From the NCBI RefSeq assembly GCF_001909055.1, contig NZ_LVWI01000001.1:589277-653276 (forward strand): DNA of 64,000 nucleotides. The letters are read 5' to 3'. The notes under the pieces were generated by a model. The model saw only the letters and a program-made list of their open reading frames with translations, searched no databases and was not told where the DNA came from. The translations under genes and the position numbers were made by a program. Below are positions 45,282 to 53,505 of the stretch, in pieces. Numbering within the stretch: the stretch's first letter is position 1; the number at the start of each line of letters is the position of its first letter. This stretch comes from Paenibacillus helianthi (GTDB taxonomy: Bacteria; Bacillota; Bacilli; Paenibacillales; Paenibacillaceae).

Positions 45282-45833
45282 TCAGCTAAAATCGCTGACT
45301 TTGCACAACCAAACCATGTGAACAGAATCAGGGCCCCAATAATCCTTAACCGTTATGAAGGGTTCTCCAAATTTCTGCAGCCATCTTGTCTGTGCACGTC
45401 TGTAGCCGCTGTCGAGGCAAAACTGATCCATTCCTTGTTTGCGCAGATATGCCATCAATTCCTTAATCAGGGCTGAACCTATACCTTGCCCTTGATACCT
45501 TGGCAAAATGTATAAACTCCCGAGCTCGCCAACATCATCAAGCTGATTTCCAGTACATGATTGAATATCCTCACCACAGGATGCAAATGAAATCGTGCCG
45601 ACGACAGCCCCATCTAGTTGGGCAACGAGGAAATAGGGCTCTGAATGTTTGGAGTCCAGAGAAGCTTCAACCATTAATTTCTTTTTTTCAACTTCATGTT
45701 GAATATCCTCTGGCAAATGTCCCAGTCCTTCTTGTTCAAAGGCATCCGAGATCGAATCTTTAAAAAGCTGAAGTACCGACTGTATATTATCCTGAGTAAG
45801 CGGATTTATGCTTAATTGACTAACTTCAGTCAT
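45282..45833 (-). CDS. GNAT family N-acetyltransferase
   Basis: Acetyltransferase of about 183 residues with the acetyl-CoA loop RYQGQGIGSALI near residue 120 and GELGSLYILP before it. The substrate is unknown. GTG at 45845 is open, but GAGGTG lies 9 nt before the ATG at 45833, which is chosen. It sits 28 bp downstream of aroA in the same direction and may be read through from it, without an obvious functional link. Confidence 0.8.
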   Translation of the reverse strand: MTEVSQLSINPLTQDNIQSVLQLFKDSISDAFEQEGLGHLPEDIQHEVEKKKLMVEASLDSKHSEPYFLVAQLDGAVVGTISFASCGEDIQSCTGNQLDDVGELGSLYILPRYQGQGIGSALIKELMAYLRKQGMDQFCLDSGYRRAQTRWLQKFGEPFITVKDYWGPDSVHMVWLCKVSDFS

Positions 45834-45861
45834 AGTTATGAACACCTCTGTTCAATTATCT

Positions 45862-47154
45862 CTATTCTACCCACTCCACATTTGCTCCAAGCGACCGCAG
45901 ATGGTCGAAGTACTGCGGATATGATTTGGCAACATGGTGAGCATCTTTGATCCGCAGGGGCTGGCGGGCGCGGAGGCCAACTACGGTCAGCGCCATGATC
46001 ACCCGGTGATCATAGTGTGCATTGATTGTCACACCGCCCTCAACGCCCTCAGGCTTACCGTGGACAATGATCTCATCCCGCCGCTCCTCTACACTTGCTC
46101 CGGCACGGGTAAGTTCAGCCAGATAGTCAGTAATGCGGTCGCATTCCTTGTATCTCAGATTCTCTACATTATAGAAACGTGAGGTTCCTTCAGCAAAAAC
46201 GGCAGCTGCCACCATCGCGAGGACCGCATCCGTTGCCGCATCACCATCAAATTCCACAGCCTTTAGAATACCGTTGCCCTGTACATGCACCGTACCATTC
46301 TCATGGGTAAGCGGTACTTCCATCATGCGCAGTACATCAACAATCGCTCTCTCCCCTTGCTTGCTCTGTTCGGCAAGCCGGTGGATTTTCACATCCGATT
46401 TCGTGACTGCCGCCGCTGCAAGGACAGCTGCCGATCCAGGATAATCCCCCTGTACTGTATAGGATTTGGCTTCATAGGCCTGGCCGCCCGGCACCTTAAA
46501 TGACATATAGTCCTCAGCAGCGTGAACGACAATCCCTGCCTGTTCCAGAACCTCCAGCGTCTGTCCTACTACCACTTTAGACTTCAAGTCATCCAGCACA
46601 ATAATTTCGCTGTCTTCTTCAAGCAGCGGGGTCAGGAACAGCAAGGCGCTTAAATACTGCGAGCTGACCGCACCTGATACTGTGATCCGTCCACCCGCCG
46701 GTTTGCCACCGCGAATCGTGATCGGTAATCTGCCGTTATTATGTTCTACCTCTACACCTAGCTGGCCAAGCGCAGTAATCAGATCGTCATGCGGCCGTTT
46801 GCCCAAGGAATCGGGATACGTATTCACAAAGGTGACCTCAGGACTGAGGGCAGCCACAGCCATCAAAAACCGCAGCACCGCACCGGCATTGCCCACGTTC
46901 AGTTCCTTCACATCGCGGGGATGGCGGCCAAAGCCCTGAATGACGATTTTCTCCTCATCCTCCGTAAGCACAGCTCCCAGATCGGCAATGCATCTGCGGA
47001 TCGCATCACTGTCTTCGCTGTGTGCCGGGTGATAGATTGTGCTGACTCCTTCCGATAATGCGGCGACCAGCAGGTAGCGTGTAGTGTAATTTTTGGAAGA
47101 CAGGGCTCCAAATTCCCCTTGCAGGGTGGGTGTAGGCCTAACAATAACATCCAT
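45862..47154 (-). CDS. aroA: 3-phosphoshikimate 1-carboxyvinyltransferase (EPSP synthase)
   Basis: Sixth step of the shikimate pathway, joining shikimate-3-phosphate and PEP. It is 430 residues with both inside-out barrels. Catalytic residues align with E. coli: Lys21 (SSKNYTTR), Arg119 region (GKRPHDDL), the Asp of EFDGDAATDAV, KECDRI, DHRVIM and KSYPQYFDHL. The motif that is GNAGTAMRP in E. coli is GNAGAVLRF here, so Thr97 is Ala92 and Pro101 is Phe96, and SKS is SKN. These positions control glyphosate access in class I enzymes, so the enzyme may be naturally less sensitive (inference). aroK lies 450 bp upstream beyond a rhodanese gene. Confidence 0.92.
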   Translation of the reverse strand: MDVIVRPTPTLQGEFGALSSKNYTTRYLLVAALSEGVSTIYHPAHSEDSDAIRRCIADLGAVLTEDEEKIVIQGFGRHPRDVKELNVGNAGAVLRFLMAVAALSPEVTFVNTYPDSLGKRPHDDLITALGQLGVEVEHNNGRLPITIRGGKPAGGRITVSGAVSSQYLSALLFLTPLLEEDSEIIVLDDLKSKVVVGQTLEVLEQAGIVVHAAEDYMSFKVPGGQAYEAKSYTVQGDYPGSAAVLAAAAVTKSDVKIHRLAEQSKQGERAIVDVLRMMEVPLTHENGTVHVQGNGILKAVEFDGDAATDAVLAMVAAAVFAEGTSRFYNVENLRYKECDRITDYLAELTRAGASVEERRDEIIVHGKPEGVEGGVTINAHYDHRVIMALTVVGLRARQPLRIKDAHHVAKSYPQYFDHLRSLGANVEWVE

Positions 47155-47268
47155 GATCTAAGCTCTCCTTATTGTATAGAATATATATTATGTATTGCTC
47201 GGTTTGACAGGGTAATCCGCAATTGTGTTATCATGAAGGCATTCTTCTAATGAAAAGAGGTCACAACC

Positions 47269-47577
47269 ATGAATGAGATTCCCCAAATCACAGCAGGACA
47301 ATTGCGGCAGCGTCTGGAGTCAGGTGAAGACCTTGTACTGATAGACGTCCGTGAAGACGACGAAGTCGCTTTCGGGATGATTCCCGGAGCACAGCACATT
47401 CCAATGGGTGAGATTCCGCAGCATACGGACGAGCTGCCTAAGGAAGCGGAGCTCATCTTCATTTGCCGCTCTGGCGCGCGCAGTCAGCGTGTCTGCGAAT
47501 ACTTGCAGCAGTTCGGCTTCAAGACATCCAACCTCAGCGGCGGAATGATTGACTGGAATGAAACTGCGGATGCCTAA
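47269..47577 (+). CDS. Rhodanese-domain protein
   Basis: Single rhodanese domain of 102 residues with the active-site loop CRSGAR (Cys near residue 65), preceded by LVLIDVREDDEV and followed by GGMIDW. Such proteins carry sulfur as a cysteine persulfide; partners are unknown. It starts at an ATG after AAAGAGG. It is placed in the opposite direction between aroA and aroK. Confidence 0.88.
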   Translation: MNEIPQITAGQLRQRLESGEDLVLIDVREDDEVAFGMIPGAQHIPMGEIPQHTDELPKEAELIFICRSGARSQRVCEYLQQFGFKTSNLSGGMIDWNETADA

Positions 47578-47602
47578 GTCTATCACACATACGCTTAAAA
47601 GC

Positions 47603-48115
47603 TCAACCGCGGTAGTGCATTAAAATATACTCCGACACTTCTGCCACACTCCGCTTCGTTGTATCGACCGTGCAATGTGCGAAACGGTAAGCATCCCTGC
47701 GCTGTTCCAGAATCGCACGTACCCGTTCCTGTGCATTGCCGGCGAGCAGCGGCCGGTTCTCATCCCCGCTGACACGGGCGATAATCTCTTCCTCAGTAGC
47801 TGTCAGCGCGACCACAAGTCCTTTTTGCAGCATGATTTCCGCATTCCCCGGAGCCAGCACGGCGCCGCCGCCTGTGGAGATAATACGGCTTTCCCCTTCC
47901 AGCATTTCCTTCAGCACAGCCGATTCGATCTTGCGGAAATATTCCTCCCCGCCTTCAGCGAAGAGTTCGGCAATACTCCGTCCTTCATTCTGTATGATCA
48001 CATGATCCAGGTCAACCAGCTCATAGCCCAGCTCCTCAGCAAGCAGTGCGCCCACCGTCGACTTCCCCGTGGCCATCATCCCGACCAGAATGATATTTTT
48101 ATTGGCGTAATTCAT
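47603..48115 (-). CDS. aroK: Shikimate kinase
   Basis: Phosphorylates shikimate at the 3-position using ATP. It is 170 residues, full length, with the Walker A loop GMMATGKST, the shikimate-binding DLDHVI and YFRKIE, ISTGGGAVL near 80, and the lid with ENRPLLAG near 118. It belongs to the same pathway as aroA, but the two are separated by the oppositely oriented rhodanese gene, so they are not one operon. Its stop lies 25 bp from the rhodanese stop, and no hairpin is obvious between them. Confidence 0.93.
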   Translation of the reverse strand: MNYANKNIILVGMMATGKSTVGALLAEELGYELVDLDHVIIQNEGRSIAELFAEGGEEYFRKIESAVLKEMLEGESRIISTGGGAVLAPGNAEIMLQKGLVVALTATEEEIIARVSGDENRPLLAGNAQERVRAILEQRRDAYRFAHCTVDTTKRSVAEVSEYILMHYRG

Positions 48116-48189
48116 AACGACCCTCCAACCGCGACATTTGTCATATCATAACACAGGGTGAAAACATTGCACAAACGCTAAATCTCTGA

Positions 48190-48230
48190 GCAGAAACGGC
48201 TTCGCGATCATCAAATAGAGACCACTTCCG
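48190..48230. repeat. Dispersed repeat, partial copy
   Basis: GCAGAAACGGCTTCGC followed by a stretch related to the palindromic repeat at 7176-7216, without the second arm. It adjoins the gndA terminator. Confidence 0.35.
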
Positions 48231-48231
48231 C

Positions 48232-48280
48232 AAAAAAAGGCCCGAAAGCCCCCGCATTCACGCGAGTAGCCATTCGGGCC
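48232..48280 (-). terminator. Terminator after gndA
   Basis: On the minus strand GGCCCGAA pairs with TTCGGGCC (with an inner GGC/GCC pair) and is followed by seven T residues. Confidence 0.85.
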
Positions 48281-48304
48281 GCTGTCTGTAGCTTAAACCT
48301 GAAT

Positions 48305-49717
48305 TTATTCAGACAACCAGTTGTGGTGGAAGACGCCTTCCTTATCCACACGTTTGAAGGTATGAGCACCGAAATAGTCGCGCTGTGCCTGAAGCAGATT
48401 CGCAGGCAGGCGTTCTGTACGGTAGCTGTCATAGTAAGCCAGGGCACTGGAGAAGCCTGGAACCGGAACACCTTGCATTACTGCAGCGGATACTACTTTC
48501 CGCCATGCGGACTGGTAGGAGTCCATGATGTCCTTGAAGAACGGATCAAGAAGCAGGTTCTTAAGCTCCGGATTGTTCTCGTAGGCATCGGTGATGTTCT
48601 GGAGGAAGCGGGAGCGGATAATGCAGCCGCCGCGCCAGATTTTGGCCAGGCTGCCGTACTTCAGATCCCAGTTATATTCCTCGGAAGCTACACGAAGCTG
48701 TGCAAACCCTTGAGCATAGGATACAATTTTGCTGGCGAACAAAGCTTTGCGGACATTCTCAATGAACTCGGCTTTGTCGCCCTGGAATGGCTCGGTTGCC
48801 GGGCCGCTCAGCACTTTGCTCGCTGCAACACGTTCTTCCTTCATAGCAGACAGGAACCGTGAGAATACGGATTCGGTAATCATGGACAGCGGCACGCCGA
48901 GATCCAGTGAGCTTTGGCTTGTCCATTTGCCTGTCCCTTTTTGACCGGCAGCATCGAGGATTACATCCACCATCGGCTTGCCGGTTTCTTCATCATATAC
49001 TGCAAAAATGTCCTTGGTAATCTCGATCAGATAGCTGTCCAGCTCACCGTTGTTCCAGTCCGCGAAGATGCTGTGAAGTTCTTTGGCATCCAGTCCAAGA
49101 ACATCCTTCAGCAAATGGTAGGCTTCGCCAATCAGCTGCATGTCGCCGTATTCGATACCGTTATGCACCATTTTCACATAGTGTCCGGCACCGTCAGGTC
49201 CAATATATGTACAGCAAGGCTCTCCGTCCACTTTGGCCGAGATTGCCGTAAGAATAGGTTCAACCAGCTTATAGGCGCTTTCTTGACCGCCAGGCATAAT
49301 GGAAGGTCCTTTGAGTGCGCCTTCTTCACCGCCGGAAACACCTGTACCGATGAAGCGGAAGCCTTTTTCCTCCAATTCCTTATTGCGGCGAACCGTATCA
49401 GGGAAATAGGCGTTGCCCCCGTCGATGATGATATCGCCCTGATCCAGATGTGGCAAAAGCTGCTCGATTGTAGCATCGGTTGCTTTACCGGCCTGAACCA
49501 TGATTAGAATTTTACGCGGCACTTCCAGCGATTCAACAAATTCCCCGATGGAAAAAGTTCCTACAAGGTTTTTGCCTTCCGCTTCGCTGATAAGGTCATG
49601 AGTCTTCTCCGGGGAACGGTTATATACCGATACTGTGAAGCCTCTGCTCTCGATGTTAAGAGCCAAGTTTTTACCCATTACTGCCAAGCCAATCACACCG
49701 ATTTGTTGTTTTGCCAT
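48305..49717 (-). CDS. gndA: NADP-dependent 6-phosphogluconate dehydrogenase, decarboxylating
   Basis: Oxidative pentose phosphate pathway enzyme converting 6-phosphogluconate to ribulose 5-phosphate with NADPH and CO2. The 470-residue product is full length, with the dinucleotide loop [15 protein letters not shown], substrate motif [20 protein letters not shown] near 125, catalytic Lys in [17 protein letters not shown] near 180, and the C-terminal [11 protein letters not shown]. It agrees almost segment by segment with B. subtilis GndA rather than GntZ. The ATG at 49717 follows GGTGGAG; seven upstream codons are excluded. It has its own terminator. Confidence 0.96.
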   Translation of the reverse strand: MAKQQIGVIGLAVMGKNLALNIESRGFTVSVYNRSPEKTHDLISEAEGKNLVGTFSIGEFVESLEVPRKILIMVQAGKATDATIEQLLPHLDQGDIIIDGGNAYFPDTVRRNKELEEKGFRFIGTGVSGGEEGALKGPSIMPGGQESAYKLVEPILTAISAKVDGEPCCTYIGPDGAGHYVKMVHNGIEYGDMQLIGEAYHLLKDVLGLDAKELHSIFADWNNGELDSYLIEITKDIFAVYDEETGKPMVDVILDAAGQKGTGKWTSQSSLDLGVPLSMITESVFSRFLSAMKEERVAASKVLSGPATEPFQGDKAEFIENVRKALFASKIVSYAQGFAQLRVASEEYNWDLKYGSLAKIWRGGCIIRSRFLQNITDAYENNPELKNLLLDPFFKDIMDSYQSAWRKVVSAAVMQGVPVPGFSSALAYYDSYRTERLPANLLQAQRDYFGAHTFKRVDKEGVFHHNWLSE

Positions 49718-49975
49718 CTGGTTCTCCACCCTTTGCATCTTATATTTTTGTGAAATCCATTTCTCGCAGTATTAGAATACCATCCTTTATCAGAGACAGC
49801 AAAGTTCAGCCTGCTTGAAAACGATCAATTTCATTGACAAATTCCTGCGTAAATCGTGGAAATTGCTCACAACGAGTATTTTAACGTTTTTGCCGCCAGA
49901 AGTGAACCCCTGTTCAAAACCGAAACCGGTCCTTGCCCAAAGGAGTATGCGGGTGCGTGAAAGCGGGATAAAAAT

Positions 49976-50070
49976 CTAATGGTTGTGAGCGACGCCAAAT
50001 AAATGCGCATACAACCGTTAGTAAAGAAACCTCCGTTAATGGGGCTGATTAAGCGCTTTGACCATTAGCG
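49976..50070. other. Unexplained paired inverted repeats between gndA and tetR
   Basis: Within a 515-bp gene-free spacer (49718-50232), two related inverted repeats follow each other: CTAATGGTTGT (49976-49986) with ACAACCGTTAG (50011-50021), and CGTTAATGG (50034-50042) with CCATTAGCG (50062-50070). They are not followed by T runs, so they are not standard terminators. The rest of the spacer shows no gene. Confidence 0.4.
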
Positions 50071-50186
50071 CAGCAATGTAACCAAACAGTTCGCTCATTC
50101 GAGGCAAATCCGTTGATCAAGCACCACTTCCAGGTTGAGCCGGAAATCCTCCAGCTAACTCTTGTTATTCTTAAGCCGATGTTTTA

Positions 50187-50217
50187 TATTGACATAAGAG
50201 CAGGTCAATAATAAAAG
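50187..50217 (+). promoter_or_regulatory. Promoter and TetR-type operator of the tetR-map unit
   Basis: -35 TTGACA (50189-50194) and -10 TAAAAG (50212-50217) are 17 bp apart. A perfect inverted repeat, TATTGAC (50187-50193) and GTCAATA (50204-50210), covers the -35 and the spacer, which is the usual place for an autorepressing TetR operator. Confidence 0.65.
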
Positions 50218-50232
50218 AGGTGAACGGACGAG

Positions 50233-51015
50233 ATGACTCCACGCACGAAGGAACAAAACGAAGATATCCGGCTGCGGCGTCTGGCGCAAATCCGTAAAGC
50301 GGCTGCCGATGTCTTTTTGAATAAAGGGCTTTTACTGGAAATCCGCGATGTGGCCGCGCAGGCGGGACTCGGCTATGGCACGGTGTACCATTATTACAGC
50401 AATAAGGGCGATTTGCTCCACGATCTGCTATGGGACGCGTTGGAGCGGTCCGGGGGATGGCTGGAGGCCGCGTTAGAGGCTCCGCTGAAGCCCCCGTTAG
50501 AGGCTCCACTAAAGGTTCCGCTGGAGGTCACGCGCGCTTCGGCTTCGTTGGAAACGCCGGCGGGCGGGCATTTGGGCTTAGCTGCTGCGGTGGACACGGA
50601 AAACTCGGCTGCGGCGGATTCCCGAAGCCGAAACCCCGAAACGGCCGCTGCCGCAGAGCTTGGCCCCGTCGCCGCTGCCAGCGTCCGGCTGCTGCAGCTT
50701 TGGGCGGAGGACCACGCCCTGTACCTGCTGCATAAGCTGGCCGGTGAGGGCTTTGCCTCGCTGCCTGAAGCACGCTCGGCCCTGCTCTCGGCCGCTTTCC
50801 GCCGGGAGGTGCTCGCGCCGCTGGCCAAGCTGCTGGAATCCGGGCGTGCGGCGGATGGGGCTGTCGCTCCCGGAGGAGACACGGCGGAGCTGCCGTATCG
50901 GCTACAACGCGCGGAAATGCTGCTGGCCGCCTTGGTCGGCTGCGCCTCGCTTTCGCTTCGCCGCGGAAAGCTGCATGAGGAGGCCAGGGATATCGTCCTG
51001 TTTTTAAAATTGTAA
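50233..51015 (+). CDS. TetR family transcriptional regulator
   Basis: TetR-type repressor of 260 residues. The DNA-binding domain (about 10-65) reads IRKAAADVFLNKGLL, DVAAQAGLGYGTVYHYYSNKGDLL. A low-complexity linker (about 75-145) contains a repeated LEAPLK/LEVPL pattern and an Ala-rich stretch before the helical ligand domain. The gene is much richer in G+C than its neighbours, especially in the linker. GAGGTG lies 10 nt before the ATG. The methionine aminopeptidase gene follows 27 bp later, so the regulator probably controls both genes through the palindrome overlapping its promoter. The ligand is unknown. Confidence 0.85.
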   Translation: MTPRTKEQNEDIRLRRLAQIRKAAADVFLNKGLLLEIRDVAAQAGLGYGTVYHYYSNKGDLLHDLLWDALERSGGWLEAALEAPLKPPLEAPLKVPLEVTRASASLETPAGGHLGLAAAVDTENSAAADSRSRNPETAAAAELGPVAAASVRLLQLWAEDHALYLLHKLAGEGFASLPEARSALLSAAFRREVLAPLAKLLESGRAADGAVAPGGDTAELPYRLQRAEMLLAALVGCASLSLRRGKLHEEARDIVLFLKL

Positions 51016-51042
51016 AATGGAAAAGGAGCGAACAAATACAAG

Positions 51043-51789
51043 ATGATTATTTTAAAATCACCCAGGGAAATCGAAGAAATGAAGCCGGCGAGCCAAATCA
51101 TCGCGGACTGCTACCGCGAGGTAACCAAACTGATCCAGCCTGGGATCACCACCCGGGAAATCAATGACTTTGTTGCAGGGCATATCACCAAGCTGGGCGG
51201 TAAGCAGTTTACCAAAGGGTACAATGGCTTCCCCGCCGAAACCTGCATTTCGGTCAACGATGTGGTGGCCCACGGTATTCCTTCGAACCGGGTGCTTATG
51301 GACGGCGATTTACTGAAGCTCGACATTGTCGTGGAATATGGCGGATGGTTCGGCGATTCGTGCTACTGCTATGCGGTGGGCAATATCCGGCCGGAGGCGC
51401 AAAAATTAATGAAGGTGGCAAAGGAATGTCTGGAGCTGGGGATCGCCCGGGCACTCCCCGGGGGCCGGCTCGGCGACATAACGTCGGCGATTCAACAGCA
51501 TGCGGAAGCGAACGGGTTCTCAGTCGTACGCGATCTGCTGGCGCACGGGATCGGGCGGAGTCTGCACGAGGAGCCGAGCTACGAGCATATCGGCGTAGCC
51601 GGCAAAGGCATTCGGTTAAAGGAAGGCATGGTGTTTACGATTGAACCGATGATCAACGAAGGTACGTTCCATATCACGATTGACGACGATGAATGGACGG
51701 CAAGAACGGCCGACGGCAAGTTGTCAGCGCAATATGAGCATACGATCGCTATCACGCCGGACGGACCGCTGATTTTAACTGCCCAGTAA
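51043..51789 (+). CDS. map: Type I methionine aminopeptidase (accessory, YflG-like)
   Basis: Removes the N-terminal methionine from nascent proteins. The 248-residue enzyme is full length, and the five metal ligands are present: Asp in LKLDIVV, Asp in WFGDSC, His in AHGIGRSLHEEP, Glu in FTIEPMI and Glu in QYEHTI. The usual GYHGDTS segment is GWFGDSC here. It is not next to secY/adk/infA, where the housekeeping copy lies in bacilli, but behind a TetR regulator, so it is likely a regulated second copy like B. subtilis YflG. AAAGGAG lies 13 nt before the ATG, somewhat far. Confidence 0.88.
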   Translation: MIILKSPREIEEMKPASQIIADCYREVTKLIQPGITTREINDFVAGHITKLGGKQFTKGYNGFPAETCISVNDVVAHGIPSNRVLMDGDLLKLDIVVEYGGWFGDSCYCYAVGNIRPEAQKLMKVAKECLELGIARALPGGRLGDITSAIQQHAEANGFSVVRDLLAHGIGRSLHEEPSYEHIGVAGKGIRLKEGMVFTIEPMINEGTFHITIDDDEWTARTADGKLSAQYEHTIAITPDGPLILTAQ

Positions 51790-51845
51790 GTAAACAAGAC
51801 ACCCCATAAGCGGGATGCCCTGGCCTAACCTGAATTTCGGCTGTA

Positions 51846-52442
51846 TCACCATTCAAGCATATTCAGTTCCCTTGTCAATACCAGAAGCCTGGCTTTGCAT
51901 GCTGCTATCCGTTCCGTATCCTTGGCCTGAATGGCCTTGTGGAGCTGGTCCAGAACCTCATCCACCTCTAGCCTGCGGTCGCGGATCCGCTCTTCCCCAT
52001 CCACAGAGAAGAACAGCTTTGTCAGCTCCTGATCAGAGAGCAGCGGGCCTTTCTGGTAGAGCACACGCTGCTGGTAGCCGGAGATTTCCACCAGCCGGAT
52101 CACTTCGCCGAACAAAATATTTTCAATAATGATCTGGCGGTCGCGAAACCGCTTAACGACGGCATGCCCCCGCATATCACCAATCAGCTTCTCCATCCAC
52201 TCAGACAGGCGCGCATCACGGATCATATAATCTCCCACCAGTTTGAAGCCTTCCTTAATCCGCTGGAAACGCAGCTTCACAAGCTTGCGGCCGGTGCGCA
52301 CCGAGATAAGAAAAACCGTTTCATTCTCGCTCCAATAAAGGGAATAGCCTTCCTTAATCAAGTCCTTGATCAGATCCTGGAGATGCTGTCTGTCAAAGCG
52401 CAGCTCCAGATTGCAATACTCGACTTCGTCGTTTTTGTTCAC
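51846..52442 (-). CDS. Conserved hypothetical protein
   Basis: A 198-residue soluble protein that I cannot assign. It has an alpha/beta N-terminal half (LELRFDRQHLQDLIKDLIKEGYSLYW, then VFLISVRTGRKLVKLRFQR), a middle segment rich in charged residues and a helical C-terminus (about 150-195) that could form a coiled coil (LDQLHKAIQAKDTERIAACKAR). No signal peptide, membrane helix or catalytic motif is visible. It is convergent with map and has a GGGGGG box before the start. Confidence 0.6.
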   Translation of the reverse strand: MNKNDEVEYCNLELRFDRQHLQDLIKDLIKEGYSLYWSENETVFLISVRTGRKLVKLRFQRIKEGFKLVGDYMIRDARLSEWMEKLIGDMRGHAVVKRFRDRQIIIENILFGEVIRLVEISGYQQRVLYQKGPLLSDQELTKLFFSVDGEERIRDRRLEVDEVLDQLHKAIQAKDTERIAACKARLLVLTRELNMLEW

Positions 52443-52750
52443 GGCACTCCCCCCTAACTGCTTTGTTACAGCAAAGCCAGCTTCATTAGCTTAACTTAGA
52501 GCAGAACCGACTGCCGGACCTCAACCTGCTTTATAAAACTTTGCGTTCGTCTTGCTCTTATTTTATACTTCATTTTATGTAGCGGTAACTTGGTTTATTG
52601 ACTATTTTTACCCGCTTTCTACCTTTTCCAAACGCTTTACTTCAGTTTTGCTCCAAATAACTTATCTGTAATGCAAGTACAGAGGGCTATGCAGACTTTA
52701 ATCTGCTGTTTTATGATATCTCACCATTATTCATACGAGGAGACGCTGCA
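52443..52750. other. Gene-free spacer upstream of yktB
   Basis: About 300 bp of AT-rich sequence. Apart from the ACGAGGAG box before yktB, I see no convincing promoter, hairpin or reading frame. A weak fragment of the dispersed repeat (GAGCAGAACCGAC near 52499) is the only other item. Confidence 0.4.
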
Positions 52751-53374
52751 ATGCCATTTCAAGGATTTACCACTGATGATTTTGATGTATTTCAGATTGA
52801 CGGTCTGGAGCCGCGCATGAATGCGCTGATCGCAAGAGTCCGGCCTAAGCTGAACGAGCTGGGCGATGAAGTCGCCCCTCTATTATCCTCACTTACGGGG
52901 GAGGAAATGTTCCCGCATGTAGCCAAACATGCCCGCCGGACCGTTCATGCGCCGAATGATACCTGGGTGGCATGGGGTCCGAATAAAAGGGGATACAAGG
53001 CGCTGCCGCATTTTCAGGTTGGCATGTTTCAGAGTCATCTCTTTATTGTTTTTGCCATCATTTATGAAAGCACTAATAAAGTGACTTTTGCTGAGGCGCT
53101 GCTCCGGAACATGGACGACATCCAATCAGAGCTTCCAGGCGGGTATTTCTGGTCCACAGATCATTTGGATTCAAAGGGAATACCGCATGCCGGCATGGGT
53201 AAGCCCGCATTCACCGAGCTCTCGCGCAAGCTTAAGGAGGTTAAGAAAGCCGAGGTCACGTGCGGACTTCGCATCGATAGAGAGGACCCGCTGTTATCCG
53301 ATGGCGGTAAGCTTCTCACCGTAGTCCGGCAGACTTTCGAGACTTTGCTTCCGCTCTACCGCATGTCCTTCTAA
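52751..53374 (+). CDS. YktB family protein (DUF1054)
   Basis: A 207-residue cytoplasmic protein of the YktB/DUF1054 family, function unknown. Typical stretches are GFTTDDFDVFQIDGLE at the start, HARRTVHAPNDTWVAWGPNKRGYKALPHFQ near 60-90, and SSTD/HLDSKG near 140. The structure of this family is an alpha/beta domain without a known ligand. GAGGAG precedes the ATG. It shares a terminator with the convergent MFS gene. Confidence 0.88.
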   Translation: MPFQGFTTDDFDVFQIDGLEPRMNALIARVRPKLNELGDEVAPLLSSLTGEEMFPHVAKHARRTVHAPNDTWVAWGPNKRGYKALPHFQVGMFQSHLFIVFAIIYESTNKVTFAEALLRNMDDIQSELPGGYFWSTDHLDSKGIPHAGMGKPAFTELSRKLKEVKKAEVTCGLRIDREDPLLSDGGKLLTVVRQTFETLLPLYRMSF

Positions 53375-53430
53375 ATTTCCGTGCGTTGTCATTCTCTGCT
53401 TAGTGCCTGTTCTGCCCGCTTCTAGACGGC

Positions 53431-53475
53431 AAAAAAGCCGCTGCTTCCGGAATCCTCCGGTGGCCAGCGGCTTTT
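53431..53475. terminator. Bidirectional terminator between yktB and the MFS gene
   Basis: A stem of AAAAGCCGCTG with CAGCGGCTTTT encloses an inner CCGG pairing, with A and T runs on both sides. Confidence 0.85.
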
Positions 53476-53505
53476 GCAGTTTTTAAATACTATCTTTAAT
53501 CACAT

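Noticed and set aside
50233..51015. Recent horizontal transfer of tetR because of its high G+C
   Set aside because: The excess is concentrated in an Ala/Pro linker and the neighbouring map gene has normal composition, so amino-acid bias explains it without transfer.
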